DNA from: CAXNKG01 sp964202965
GTDB taxonomy: Bacteria > Acidobacteriota > Vicinamibacteria > Vicinamibacterales > UBA2999
DNA: 64,000 nucleotides
NCBI GenBank assembly: GCA_964202965.1
Contig: CAXNKG010000001.1
Location: 62,001 to 126,000 of the forward strand
Direction: 5' to 3'
Positions 17,323 to 25,916 of the stretch are shown here, piece by piece; the first letter of the stretch is position 1, and each line of letters opens with the position of its first letter. Both the position numbers and the translations under genes were made by a program. The notes below the pieces were generated by a model. It saw nothing but the letters and a program-made list of their open reading frames with translations, did no database searches and was not told the origin of the DNA.

Positions 17323-20037
17323 TTGGCCCTGACTCCCGGCACCCGCCTCGGCGTCTACGAGATCGCCGCCCAGATCGGCGAAGGCGGGATGGGCGCCGTC
17401 TATCGCGGCACGGACACGACGCTCGGCCGGCAGGTTGCGATCAAGATTCTGCCCGACGCCTTCGCGTCCGACCCCGAACGCCTGGCGCGGTTCGAGCGCG
17501 AGGCAAAGACGCTCGCGTCACTCAATCATCCGCACATCGCGGCGATCTACGGCTTCGAGAAGTCCGGCGGCACGCACGCCCTCGTGATGGAACTGGTCGA
17601 GGGGGACGACCTGTCGCAGCGGATTGCGCGCGGCGCGATCCCGATCGACGAGGCGCTGCCGATCGCGAAACAGATCGCCGAGGCGCTCGAAGCGGCGCAC
17701 GAGCAGGGGATCGTCCATCGCGACCTGAAGCCCGCCAATATCAAAGTGCGAGCCGACGGCACCGTGAAGGTGCTGGACTTCGGCCTGGCGAAAGCGGTCG
17801 AGGACGTAGGCAGCAGGCAGAGGGCGGTAGGCAGTGCGACGCCCTCGATGGCGCCGACGATCAACCCACCGGCGCTCATGACCGGCGCCGGGATGATCCT
17901 GGGCACCGCGGCGTATATGGCGCCCGAGCAGGCCCGCGGCAAGACGGTCGATCGACGCGCGGACATCTGGGCCTTCGGCGTCGTGCTGTTCGAGATGCTG
18001 ACGGGCCAACGCGCATTCAGCGGCGAGGACGTGGCCGACGTCTTGTCCCGCGTGTTACAGCGCGAGCCAGATTTCGATGCGCTTCCGCCCGCGACGCCCG
18101 CACGCGTCGCTCAGGTGCTCCGCGTATGCCTGCGGAAGGACCTGAAGCAACGCGCGCACGACATGGCGGACGTGCGTCTCGCACTCGACGGCGCGTTCGA
18201 GACGACGGGGCCCCAGGCGAGGGACTCGGTCGTGGCGTCGCCGGCTGCGGTCTGGCGGCGACCCGTGCCCCTGGCTCTCGCCGCGTCGCTGGTGACAGCT
18301 CTGGTCGTGGGTCTCGTCGGCGTGAGCCTTCGGCCTCCCGTCGAGCCACGCGCGGTGTCTCGTCTCGAGTTTGGCGTTCCCGAGGTCCAGGAGTTCCGGG
18401 ACGCCAGCGGTCGCGGCATCCTGGCCATCTCGCCAGACGGAGGTGATATCGCCTACTCGGTCGGACTCGGACTTCGGGTGCGCGCGATCGGCGAGCTGGA
18501 GGCGCGAACGGTGCCCGGCACTGGGACCGTCGTCGGCAACCCGTTCTTCTCTCCCGATGGAGAATCGGTGGGGTTCTGGGACGTAGCGACCGGTGAGCTG
18601 AAGCGCGTCGCGGTGAGAGGAGGGACGCCCAGCGTCGTCTGCAGGGTTGAACTCACCTCTGGCGCCAGTTGGAGCCGGGACAACACGATGCTCTTCGGCG
18701 CGCCCGAGGGCATCTTTCGCGTGTCGGCGAACGGCGGTACGCCGGAGCTCGTGATTCCAGCTCAGGCCGGTGCGGAGAACATGTGGGGCCCGCAACTGCT
18801 GCCCGACGGGGAATCTGTGTTGTTCACCCTGCGATCGGGTGCCACGACGGCCTGGGACCAGGCCCAGCTGGTTGCGCAGTCGCTTCGCACCGGCGAGCGG
18901 ACCGTGGTGTGGCAAGGCGGGAGTGACGTTCGCTACGTGCCAACCGGGCATCTGGTGTTTGTCCAGGGGAGCACGTTGTACGCAATGGCGTTCGACCCTG
19001 ATCGATTGGAAGCGCACGGCGCCCCCGTCCCCGTGGTGCAAGGTGTCAGACGGGAGGGGCTTCAGGTCGCGACTGCCCAATACGCCGTGTCCAATGCGGG
19101 GACGTTGGTGTACGTCCCCGGTGCGGCGTCCGACCTCAGAACCCTGGCACTGGTCGATCGTTCCGGGACAGTTCATCCGCTCGACCTGCCGCCAGGGGCC
19201 TACATTCATCCGAGACTGTCACCGGACGGGGCCCAACTGACGGTCGGGACCGAGGACGGTGGCGAGGTGTGGGTGTACGACCTCCGCTCGCGGGGGGCCT
19301 TGCGTCGCCTCACCTTCGGCGGCGGCAACTTCTTCCCGATCTGGACGCTCGATGGGCAATACATCACGTTTCAGTCGAATCGCGACGGTGATCGCGCGAT
19401 CTACCGCCAGCGCGCCGATGGCAGCGGCAGCGCGGAGCGGGTGACCCGCGTGGCGAGCGGAGACGCGGCCCACGAACCCGAGTCATGGAGCCCGGACGGC
19501 ACGCTCTCTTTCGACCTCTTCGGCGCCACCGGCGGCCAGGGTGTGTGGACGCTGCCGGCCGGGGGCGACCGCACGCCGACACGTTTCGTCGACGAACCCG
19601 CCATCGTGGAGAAGCACTCGGCCTTCTCGCCAGACGGGCGGTGGCTCGCGTACATGGACTCGACAGAGCAACCACGGGTGTTCGTGCAGCCGTTCCCGCC
19701 GACGGGCGCCTTGTATCAGCTGTCGCCGGATGGAGGCCGTGCTCCGGTCTGGTCGCGCGACGGGAGGGAGCTCTTCTACCACGACCAGCGCAGCAACCGG
19801 CTCCTGGTCGTCAGGGTGACCACCTCGCCAGGTGTCACGTTCAGCGCCCCGACGGCCCTGCCAATCGAGGGCACGGTCCATCCTCTGCTTCAGCGAAACT
19901 TCGACGTCACACCGGACGGTCAGCAGGTATTGGTCGTGTTACCCGCCTCAACCGATGGCGATACGCGCCCGCGTATCCAGGTCGTCCAGAACTGGTTCGA
20001 GGAGCTGACGCGGCTGGTGTCAACCGCCAGCCGCTGA
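17323..20037 (+). CDS. Ser/Thr protein kinase with TolB-like sensor domain (kinase 2)
   Basis: 904 aa. The kinase domain begins almost at the N-terminus: GEGGMGAVYRG (about residue 20), VAIKILP, HRDLKPANIK (about 131), DFG (about 151), APE in YMAPEQARG (about 199); all catalytic residues are present. Between DFG and APE is a repeat-derived insert, VGSRQRAVGS, encoded by four GTAGGCA-type heptamers. A transmembrane helix (LALAASLVTALVVGLVGVSL) near 315-335 leads to a periplasmic PD40/TolB propeller (ISPDGGDIAY, FFSPDGESVGFW, FSPDGRWLAYM) ending in VVQNWFEELTRLV. It probably senses an envelope ligand and phosphorylates cytoplasmic targets. The TTG start is chosen because it begins the family signature and follows a TATAAT box. 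Confidence 0.92.
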   Translation: MALTPGTRLGVYEIAAQIGEGGMGAVYRGTDTTLGRQVAIKILPDAFASDPERLARFEREAKTLASLNHPHIAAIYGFEKSGGTHALVMELVEGDDLSQRIARGAIPIDEALPIAKQIAEALEAAHEQGIVHRDLKPANIKVRADGTVKVLDFGLAKAVEDVGSRQRAVGSATPSMAPTINPPALMTGAGMILGTAAYMAPEQARGKTVDRRADIWAFGVVLFEMLTGQRAFSGEDVADVLSRVLQREPDFDALPPATPARVAQVLRVCLRKDLKQRAHDMADVRLALDGAFETTGPQARDSVVASPAAVWRRPVPLALAASLVTALVVGLVGVSLRPPVEPRAVSRLEFGVPEVQEFRDASGRGILAISPDGGDIAYSVGLGLRVRAIGELEARTVPGTGTVVGNPFFSPDGESVGFWDVATGELKRVAVRGGTPSVVCRVELTSGASWSRDNTMLFGAPEGIFRVSANGGTPELVIPAQAGAENMWGPQLLPDGESVLFTLRSGATTAWDQAQLVAQSLRTGERTVVWQGGSDVRYVPTGHLVFVQGSTLYAMAFDPDRLEAHGAPVPVVQGVRREGLQVATAQYAVSNAGTLVYVPGAASDLRTLALVDRSGTVHPLDLPPGAYIHPRLSPDGAQLTVGTEDGGEVWVYDLRSRGALRRLTFGGGNFFPIWTLDGQYITFQSNRDGDRAIYRQRADGSGSAERVTRVASGDAAHEPESWSPDGTLSFDLFGATGGQGVWTLPAGGDRTPTRFVDEPAIVEKHSAFSPDGRWLAYMDSTEQPRVFVQPFPPTGALYQLSPDGGRAPVWSRDGRELFYHDQRSNRLLVVRVTTSPGVTFSAPTALPIEGTVHPLLQRNFDVTPDGQQVLVVLPASTDGDTRPRIQVVQNWFEELTRLVSTASR
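17806..17833. repeat. Heptamer repeat GTAGGCA inside kinase 2
   Basis: Four units (GTAGGCA, GCAGGCA, GAGGGCG, GTAGGCA). Translated in frame they yield V-G-S at a spacing of seven residues within the activation segment of the kinase. Confidence 0.8.
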
Positions 20038-20138
20038 CCGGCAACGTTCACCCGTTCCTCACGTCTACGATTTCGATCGGCCGCGACCAGCGCTGAACTG
20101 CCTTGACGATGGGGTGCGTTCGGTCCAAGAATCGGCGC

Positions 20139-20663
20139 ATGTCTTCACCCGTCGCCATCAAGGCCGCCCTCGAGCGCAACGTGAAGGTCGTCGAAGCCCG
20201 CCCGTCGGTCGGGCAGGGCACGGCCGTCACCAAGGTCACACTCCATCCCGGACTCGCGTGCGAAGTCGAGGAAGGGCCCTGGCGCTTCAGCGTCGGGATG
20301 ACGGAGAAGTACGGCGGCGAGAACACAGGGCCGAACCCCGGCGTCTACGGCCGCGCCGCACTGGGCTCATGTCTCGCCATTGGCTACGGGATGTGGGCCG
20401 CCCGGCTCGAGATCCCCGTGCGCTCGCTCACGGTGGACGTGCGCGCACGCTACGACGTCCGCGGTGAGTTGGGGATCGATGACACGATCCGACCGGGCTA
20501 TGCCGACATCGTGTACGTGGTGACCGTCGATACCGACGCGTCGGACGCCGACGTCCAGCGCCTGCTTGACACCGCGGATCGCTATAGCTCCTGGCTCGAC
20601 GACCTCCGTCACCCCGTGCCTGTGTCCCGCGAAGTGCACATCGTCCGCCAACAGACAGCCTGA
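20139..20663 (+). CDS. OsmC-like family protein
   Basis: 174 aa, the usual length of the OsmC/Ohr superfamily. It has the family layout: N-terminal strands, GVYGRAALGSCLAIGYGMWA with the conserved cysteine at the head of the central helix (about residue 83), and a C-terminal SREVHI strand. The cysteine found later in OsmC/Ohr peroxidases is not seen, so peroxidase activity is doubtful. The start at ATG 20139 removes a non-conserved 12-residue extension. One base separates its stop from the methyltransferase start, so the two form an operon. Confidence 0.8.
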   Translation: MSSPVAIKAALERNVKVVEARPSVGQGTAVTKVTLHPGLACEVEEGPWRFSVGMTEKYGGENTGPNPGVYGRAALGSCLAIGYGMWAARLEIPVRSLTVDVRARYDVRGELGIDDTIRPGYADIVYVVTVDTDASDADVQRLLDTADRYSSWLDDLRHPVPVSREVHIVRQQTA

Positions 20664-20664
20664 C

Positions 20665-21477
20665 GTGGAAGCCCGACTTCAGCGGCGCGTCCAGCGGTAC
20701 GGCTGGAACAAGGCGGCCGCCTGCTACGAGTCCTTCTGGGCTGAGCAACTGCGGCCCGCGCAGGATCTGATGCTGGCGCTCGCCGCACTCCGGCCCGGTG
20801 AGGGTGTACTCGATGTCGCCTGCGGCACCGGCCTCGTCACGTTCCGCGCGGCGGACGCCGTCGGCGCCGGCGGATTCGTCGCGGCCTCGGACATTTCAGA
20901 GGAGATGGTGGCGTCGGTCGCCGCGGCTGCCGCAGCCCGCGGTCTTGCGGGTGACTTCCGGCGCATGGACGCCGAGACACTCGACTATCCCGATGCCCGG
21001 TTCGACGCCGTGCTGTGCGCGCTAGGGCTGATGTATGTGGCCGAGCCGCCGAACGCCTTGCGCGAGATGCGGCGGGTGCTTCGGCCGGGTGGACGCGCCG
21101 CCGCCGTGGTGTGGGGCGCCCGGCGCAACTGCGGCTGGGCCGAGATCTTCCCGATCGTCGAGAGTAGAACGTCGAGCGATGTGTGTCCGATGTTCTTTGC
21201 GCTCGGGACCGGCAGCACCATGGCCGACGCGTTCCGTTCCGCAGGGTTCGCCGACGTGCGCGAGGAACGGATCTCGGTGCCGATCGTGTTCCCCTCGGAA
21301 GACGTGGCGATCGGCGCGGCCTTTGTCGGCGGGCCGGTCGCTCTCGCCCACTCCCGGTTCGACGATGCCACGCGCGCCGGCGCCTATGCCGAGTTTCTGA
21401 CATCGATCCAGGGGTACCGCCAGGGCGACGCCTACCACGTCCCGGGCGAGTTTGTGGCAGTCGCCGGACGAGCGTAA
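20665..21477 (+). CDS. Class I SAM-dependent methyltransferase (UbiE-like)
   Basis: 270 aa. Motif I VLDVACGTGLVTFRAA (about residue 45), acidic motif in FVAASDISEEMV, motif II RMDAETLDYPDARFDAVLC, then MRRVLRPGGRAAAVVWG. This is the Methyltransf_11/UbiE type; the substrate is not evident. GTG start at 20665, one base after the OsmC stop. The gene is followed by a convergent tRNA. Confidence 0.85.
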   Translation: MEARLQRRVQRYGWNKAAACYESFWAEQLRPAQDLMLALAALRPGEGVLDVACGTGLVTFRAADAVGAGGFVAASDISEEMVASVAAAAAARGLAGDFRRMDAETLDYPDARFDAVLCALGLMYVAEPPNALREMRRVLRPGGRAAAVVWGARRNCGWAEIFPIVESRTSSDVCPMFFALGTGSTMADAFRSAGFADVREERISVPIVFPSEDVAIGAAFVGGPVALAHSRFDDATRAGAYAEFLTSIQGYRQGDAYHVPGEFVAVAGRA

Positions 21478-21561
21478 ACCCGGCCGAACGGCGCGGACGA
21501 TGTTGAATCCGTGCCTGGCCGGCCAGTCATCTGCTAAACAGGTATTTCGCGGAATCGAAAC

Positions 21562-21636
21562 TGGTACCGGTACGGGGATTCGAACCCCGGTTCCATGGTT
21601 GAGAACCATGTGTCCTAACCCCTAGACGATACCGGC
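21562..21636 (-). tRNA. tRNA-Glu (anticodon CTC)
   Basis: Minus-strand cloverleaf. The acceptor stem GCCGGTA pairs with TACCGGT (first pair G-U), discriminator A and encoded CCA. The D arm GTCTAGGGGTTAGGAC, anticodon stem CATGG/CCATG with loop TTCTCAA, and T arm CCGGG/CCCCG-type with GTTCGAATC are all present. Anticodon CTC reads GAG, so it charges glutamate, the precursor for the hem pathway also encoded in this window. Confidence 0.95.
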
Positions 21637-21647
21637 GCGGGGGCCTG

Positions 21648-21672
21648 TCCCGCCGAAGGCGGGAGGATTTTT
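21648..21672 (+). terminator. Rho-independent terminator (plus strand)
   Basis: TCCCGCC (21648-21654), loop GAA, GGCGGGA (21658-21664), then GG-A-TTTTT. It reads in the direction of the methyltransferase, stopping transcription that runs antisense through the tRNA and before the M23 gene. Confidence 0.65.
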
Positions 21673-21726
21673 CATGTTATCGGATGGAGTCTGGGCAGTA
21701 AAGGCCGGTGACAAAACGGCGGCAGG

Positions 21727-21732
21727 TATGAT
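21727..21732 (+). promoter_or_regulatory. -10 box (TATGAT) of the M23 peptidase gene
   Basis: TATGAT is only 6 nt before the ATG at 21739, so the transcript should start at the start codon. Confidence 0.55.
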
Positions 21733-21738
21733 CACGAC

Positions 21739-23130
21739 ATGCGCCTGCTGCTGAGATTCCTCGCCCTCGCCGCCGTGCTCGCGCTCGTCGTTGGCGGAGG
21801 GGGCTGGTTCTGGGCCGGACGGCAGGCAGGCCCGGCGATCGAGATCCGGCAGCCCGAGCGCTTCGTCGGCCAGGCCACGCCGCTCGACCTCGTGGTCGAA
21901 TCACCCGGCGGCCAGTTTTCCCGCGTGGACGTCCTCCTCGAACAGGGCGGCCAGTCGTATCCGGTCTTCAGCCTCAATCAGCCCGCCGAGGGCGACGTGC
22001 GGCAGGAGAGCGCCGAGCGACTGTTCATCATGCGGCGCATCGGCAAGAGCGACGTGCCGCAGCTCCAGGCAGGCCCCGCGCGCATCGTCGTGCGCGCCGC
22101 GCGTCCGGTGTTCTTCGGCCTTCGGCAGGCAGAATCAGAAGCGACGCGCGATGTCGAGGTGCGGCTCGAGCCGCCGCGCATCGCCGTGCTGTCGACCTTT
22201 CACTACGTCAATCATGGCGGCGCCGAGTTCGTCGTCTATCGCGCGACGCCGGCTGACGTCGAATCGGGTGTCCGCGTCGGCGACGTGACGTATCCGGGAT
22301 TTCCCGCCAGCGGTTCCGGCATCAAGAGCGACGAGGCGACGCGCGTCGCATTCTTCGCGCTGCTCCACGACCAGGACCTGACGGAGCCAGTCAGCGTGTT
22401 CGCACGCGATCCCGCTGGTAACGAAACGTCAACGCCGCTCGATCACCGCCCGTTTCCCAAGCCGTTCGCCCGGAGCCGCATCACGATCGACGACCGGTTC
22501 CTCCAGCAGGTGGTCCCGGCGATTGCGTCCACGACGCCCGACATGAACCTGTCAACGACGCCAGTCGATCTCCTGCCGTCGTTCCTGCGCATCAACAACG
22601 ATCTGCGGCGGCGCAACAACGAGACACTCGTCGAGCTGGCGAAGAAGACCGCCCCGGAGATGCTGTGGAAGGACGCCTTCCAGCCGCTCGTGAACGCGGC
22701 GGTCGAATCGCGGTTCGCCGACAACCGCACGTACATCTACGAGGGCAAGGAGGTCGATCAGCAGGTGCATCTCGGCTTCGATCTCGCCGTGACGCAGCGT
22801 ATTCCGGTCCTCGCGGCCAACACCGGGATTGTGGTGCATGCGGCGGATCTCGGCATCTACGGCAACTGCGTGGTGGTGGATCACGGCCTCGGGGTGCAGT
22901 CGCTGTATGCCCACCTGTCGTCGATCGACGTCAAGCCGGGCGATCGCGTCGAGAAGGGACGCCAACTGGGTCGCAGCGGCCTCACCGGCCTGGCGGCCGG
23001 CGACCATCTGCACTTCACCATGCTGCTGAATGGGCACGCCGTGAATCCGGTGGAATGGTGGGACCCGAAGTGGATGCAGGATCGGGTCCTGCGCAAGATC
23101 AACGAAGCAGGCGGCCCTGCCTCGCCGTGA
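21739..23130 (+). CDS. M23 (LytM-type) metallopeptidase, membrane-anchored
   Basis: 463 aa. One N-terminal membrane segment (LLRFLALAAVLALVVGGGG) is followed by a large extracytoplasmic beta-rich region (about 40-330). The C-terminal LytM domain has the zinc ligands in VHLGFDLA (H and D) and GDHLHF (second H of HLH), plus SLYAHLSS. These enzymes cut peptidoglycan cross-links, or act as activators when degenerate; here the ligand set is complete. Length and domain order match a conserved acidobacterial/deltaproteobacterial M23 type. It is followed at 24 bp by the cupredoxin lipoprotein. Confidence 0.88.
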   Translation: MRLLLRFLALAAVLALVVGGGGWFWAGRQAGPAIEIRQPERFVGQATPLDLVVESPGGQFSRVDVLLEQGGQSYPVFSLNQPAEGDVRQESAERLFIMRRIGKSDVPQLQAGPARIVVRAARPVFFGLRQAESEATRDVEVRLEPPRIAVLSTFHYVNHGGAEFVVYRATPADVESGVRVGDVTYPGFPASGSGIKSDEATRVAFFALLHDQDLTEPVSVFARDPAGNETSTPLDHRPFPKPFARSRITIDDRFLQQVVPAIASTTPDMNLSTTPVDLLPSFLRINNDLRRRNNETLVELAKKTAPEMLWKDAFQPLVNAAVESRFADNRTYIYEGKEVDQQVHLGFDLAVTQRIPVLAANTGIVVHAADLGIYGNCVVVDHGLGVQSLYAHLSSIDVKPGDRVEKGRQLGRSGLTGLAAGDHLHFTMLLNGHAVNPVEWWDPKWMQDRVLRKINEAGGPASP

Positions 23131-23154
23131 GATAATTCACGGTTGGAGATGAGC

Positions 23155-23925
23155 ATGACGCGACGTGTGTATACGGCGATTCCCGTTTTCATCCTTGCGG
23201 TGCTGGCGGCGGCGTGCGGCGGCGGAAATACCGAGTCGGCGGCGGTGCCCGACGCACCCACGGTCAGTCCGGTCGATGCCGCGACCGCAGGCAACGTGGC
23301 GGGGCGCGTGACATTTGCGGGCGCGGCGCCGAAAGCGGCGGTGATCCCCATGGAGTCCGACCCTAATTGCGTCCAGCCGGGGGCCACGCCGACCGACGAA
23401 GCTGTGGTCGTGGGAGACGGCGCGGCGCTGCGGAACACGTTCGTCTACGTGAAGGAGGGCCTTGGCGACCTGCGGTTTCCGATCCCGTCCAGCACCCCTG
23501 TGCTGGACCAGAAGGGCTGCCTCTACACGCCTCACGTCCTCGGCGTGCAGGTCGGCCAGTCGGTCGAGATACTGAACAGCGACCCGACGCTGCACAACGT
23601 GCACGCCGTGCCGACCGCGAATCAGGAGTTCAATACCGGCCAGCCGCTGCCGGGGATGAAGCACACGCACCGCTTCAGCACGCGCGAAGTCATGGTGCCG
23701 TTCAAGTGCGACGTCCATCCCTGGATGCGTGCGTACGTCGGCGTGCTCGATCACCCGTACTTCGCCGTGACCGGACCGGACGGCTCGTTCGACCTCAAGG
23801 GCCTGCCCCCGGGGACGTACACGATCGAGGCGTGGCACGAAACGCTCGGCACGCAGACGCAGACGGTCACGATCGCCGCGAAGGAATCCGGGAACGTCGC
23901 GTTCGAGTTCACGCCGAAGCCGTAA
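23155..23925 (+). CDS. Cupredoxin-like lipoprotein with carboxypeptidase-regulatory-like domain
   Basis: 256 aa. Lipoprotein signal with lipobox LAAAC (about residues 17-21). A blue-copper-like domain has the ligand pattern His in PTLHNVHAV (about 147) and Cys/His/Met in VPFKCDVHPWM (about 183-190). A C-terminal domain (GSFDLKGLPPGTYTIEAWHE) is of the carboxypeptidase-regulatory type. It directly precedes ctaA and ctaB, so a role as electron carrier or copper donor for cytochrome oxidase is likely but inferred. GGAG sits 6 nt before the chosen ATG; ATG 23149 is an alternative. Confidence 0.78.
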   Translation: MTRRVYTAIPVFILAVLAAACGGGNTESAAVPDAPTVSPVDAATAGNVAGRVTFAGAAPKAAVIPMESDPNCVQPGATPTDEAVVVGDGAALRNTFVYVKEGLGDLRFPIPSSTPVLDQKGCLYTPHVLGVQVGQSVEILNSDPTLHNVHAVPTANQEFNTGQPLPGMKHTHRFSTREVMVPFKCDVHPWMRAYVGVLDHPYFAVTGPDGSFDLKGLPPGTYTIEAWHETLGTQTQTVTIAAKESGNVAFEFTPKP

Positions 23926-23929
23926 GCCC

Positions 23930-24901
23930 ATGCTTCACCGTTTTGCCGCACTCGTGGCGGCATCGACTGCCCTGCTTATCTTCGCCGGCGGCCTTGTGAC
24001 CAGCACGGGATCGGGGCTCGCCGTTCCCGACTGGCCCACGACCTACGGGTGGAACATGTTCACCTTCCCCATCGACAAGTGGGTCGGCGGCATCTACTAC
24101 GAGCACACACACCGGCTCATCGCGAGCGTCGTCGGCTTTCTGATCGTCATGCTGGCGATCTGGTTGTGGCGGGCGGAGCCGCGCGCCTGGGTGCGGCGTC
24201 TGGGGTACATCGCGCTCGCGGCCGTGATCACGCAGGGCGTCCTGGGCGGCATCACGGTCCTCTGGTTCCTGCCCGCTCCGGTATCGATCGCGCACGCGGG
24301 CCTCGCGCAGCTGGTGTTCTGCCTCACGATCGCGATCGCGCTCGTGACATCGCCCGGGTGGACACGCGGGACACCGGGTGACGACCGGACGCTTCAACGG
24401 GTCGCGGCGGTCACGACCGCCGCGATCTACATACAGATCATCGCCGGCGCGACAATGCGGCACACCGGTGCGGGGCTGGCGATTCCGGACTTTCCGCTCG
24501 CATTCGGCCAGATCGTTCCGCCCATCTGGAGCGGTCCGATCGCGATTCACTACGCGCATCGCGTCGGGGCGGTGATGGTGTGCCTGCTGGCGCTCGCGAC
24601 CGCGGGTCATGTCCTCTATCACCATCGCCGCGAGGGCGGCCTCCGGGGCCCGGCGATCCTGCTGGCCGCGCTTGTGGCCGTGCAGGTCACGCTCGGCGCG
24701 CTGACGGTGCTGAGCGGCAAGCACTACGTCATCAACTCGCTCCACGTCGTCACAGGCGCGCTCGTCCTCGGCACATCCCTGGTGCTGACGCTGCGCGCGC
24801 ATAGGCCGCGATTCGAGGGGCTTGGGGATTGGGGGTCGGGGATTCGTTCGATCCCGGATCCCGGGTCCCGGATCCCAGGCGCGCACGGAGTGCGCGCATG
24901 A
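23930..24901 (+). CDS. ctaA: Heme A synthase CtaA (COX15 family)
   Basis: 323 aa, multi-pass inner-membrane enzyme that oxidises heme O to heme A for cytochrome oxidase. Two homologous four-helix halves are visible: GLAVPDWPTTYGW with YYEHTHRLIAS, and GLAIPDFPLAFGQ with IHYAHRVGAV. The His residues of EHTHR, AHAG, HYAHR and SLHVV are the expected heme ligands. The last 27 residues or so (GLGDWGSGIRSIPDPGSRIP...) are not CtaA-like; they are encoded by a heptamer repeat array. The stop overlaps the ctaB ATG (ATGA). Confidence 0.93.
   Translation: MLHRFAALVAASTALLIFAGGLVTSTGSGLAVPDWPTTYGWNMFTFPIDKWVGGIYYEHTHRLIASVVGFLIVMLAIWLWRAEPRAWVRRLGYIALAAVITQGVLGGITVLWFLPAPVSIAHAGLAQLVFCLTIAIALVTSPGWTRGTPGDDRTLQRVAAVTTAAIYIQIIAGATMRHTGAGLAIPDFPLAFGQIVPPIWSGPIAIHYAHRVGAVMVCLLALATAGHVLYHHRREGGLRGPAILLAALVAVQVTLGALTVLSGKHYVINSLHVVTGALVLGTSLVLTLRAHRPRFEGLGDWGSGIRSIPDPGSRIPGAHGVRA
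24824..24878. repeat. Heptamer array GGGGATT/ATCCCGG with inverted halves at the ctaA-ctaB junction
   Basis: Left half GGGGATT, GGGGGTC, GGGGATT; centre CGTTCG; right half ATCCCGG x2, GTCCCGG, ATCCCAG, which is the reverse-complement unit. It codes for the C-terminal tail of CtaA. The same unit family is found inside truA (45171-45219). Confidence 0.85.
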
Positions 24902-25818
24902 AGCCGGCGGTGCATGCGGCCGGGGCGGAAGGGACATTCCCGGTCCCGGTGGCACAGTCGGGGCGGTTTGCCGATTTCGTCGCGCTGACGAAGCCGCGGC
25001 TCAATCTCCTCGTCCTGGTCACCGCGGTCGCGGGACTGTATCTGGCCTCGCCGGACGGCGTGCCGACGGCGATCCTCCTGCACACCATTCTCGGCACCGC
25101 CCTCGTCGCCGGCGGCGCGGCGGCGTTCAATCAGGTGTGGGAGCGCGACACCGACGCGCTGATGAAGCGCACGAGGACCCGGCCGGTGCCGAGCGGCCGT
25201 CTGGGCGCCACCGAGGGCCTGCTGTTCTCGATCGTGCTCTCGGTGGCCGGGGTCATCGACCTCGCGATCGCGGTCAACCCGCTGTGCGCCGGCGTCGCCG
25301 CGCTGACGCTCCTCACCTACGTCCTGATTTACACGCCGTTGAAGAAGCGGACGTCCCTGGCCACCCTCATTGGCGCCATTCCCGGCGCGCTCCCGCCGGT
25401 CATCGGATGGACTGCGGCGACCGAAAGCCTCTCGCTCGAGCCGCTCGTCCTCTTCGGCATCGTCTTCCTGTGGCAGATGCCGCATTTCCTCGCGATTGCC
25501 TGGCTGTACCGCGACGAATATGCGGCCGCGGGGATCCCGCTGCTGCCCGTGCTCGAACCCGACGGACGGCGGACTGGCCGGCAGGCGCTCCTCTATGCGG
25601 CGGCGCTCTGGCCGGTGAGTCTCATGCCGACGCTGATCGGTCTGGCGGGCGGGGCGTATCTCGCGGTGGCGACGATCCTTGGTGCAGGCCTCCTTGCGCT
25701 GTCGGCCCAGTTCGCGCGCGACCGATCCAGGGTGGCCGCGCGGCGCCTCTTCCTGTTCTCGATCATCTACCTGCCGCTGCTCTGGGGCGCGCTCGTCGCC
25801 AATCGGCTCTGGATCTAG
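24898..25818 (+). CDS. ctaB: Protoheme IX farnesyltransferase CtaB
   Basis: 306 aa, UbiA-superfamily membrane prenyltransferase that makes heme O from protoheme IX. Motif 1 is AAFNQVWERDTDALMKRT (N-x-x-x-D-x-x-x-D equivalent), motif 2 YRDEYAAAG, with FVALTKPRLNLL at the start and LWQMPHFLAIAWLYRDEY in the middle. The ATG at 24898 overlaps the ctaA stop; longer frames upstream only translate the repeat array. The substrate passes on to CtaA. Confidence 0.95.
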   Translation: MKPAVHAAGAEGTFPVPVAQSGRFADFVALTKPRLNLLVLVTAVAGLYLASPDGVPTAILLHTILGTALVAGGAAAFNQVWERDTDALMKRTRTRPVPSGRLGATEGLLFSIVLSVAGVIDLAIAVNPLCAGVAALTLLTYVLIYTPLKKRTSLATLIGAIPGALPPVIGWTAATESLSLEPLVLFGIVFLWQMPHFLAIAWLYRDEYAAAGIPLLPVLEPDGRRTGRQALLYAAALWPVSLMPTLIGLAGGAYLAVATILGAGLLALSAQFARDRSRVAARRLFLFSIIYLPLLWGALVANRLWI

Positions 25819-25820
25819 AA

Positions 25821-25914
25821 AGTCAGAAGTCAGAAGGCACAAGTCTCAAGTCACAACAAGATTCTTCTGACTTCTGACTTGTGCCTTCTGACTTGTGACT
25901 TGTGACTTCTGCCT
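25821..25914. repeat. Heptamer array AGTCAGA with head-to-head inverted halves
   Basis: Five units (AGTCAGA x2, AGGCACA, AGTCTCA, AGTCACA) are followed by a short spacer and seven units of the opposite polarity (TCTGACT, TGTGCCT, TGTGACT, ending TCTGCCT at 25914). The halves could fold into a long imperfect hairpin. The array fills the entire ctaB-ctaM gap and ends 2 nt before the ctaM start codon. Confidence 0.88.
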
Positions 25915-25916
25915 TT

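Noticed and set aside
21515..21526. Perfect palindrome CTGGCCGGCCAG downstream of the tRNA
   Set aside because: Short, no loop and no U-tract; common in DNA of this composition.
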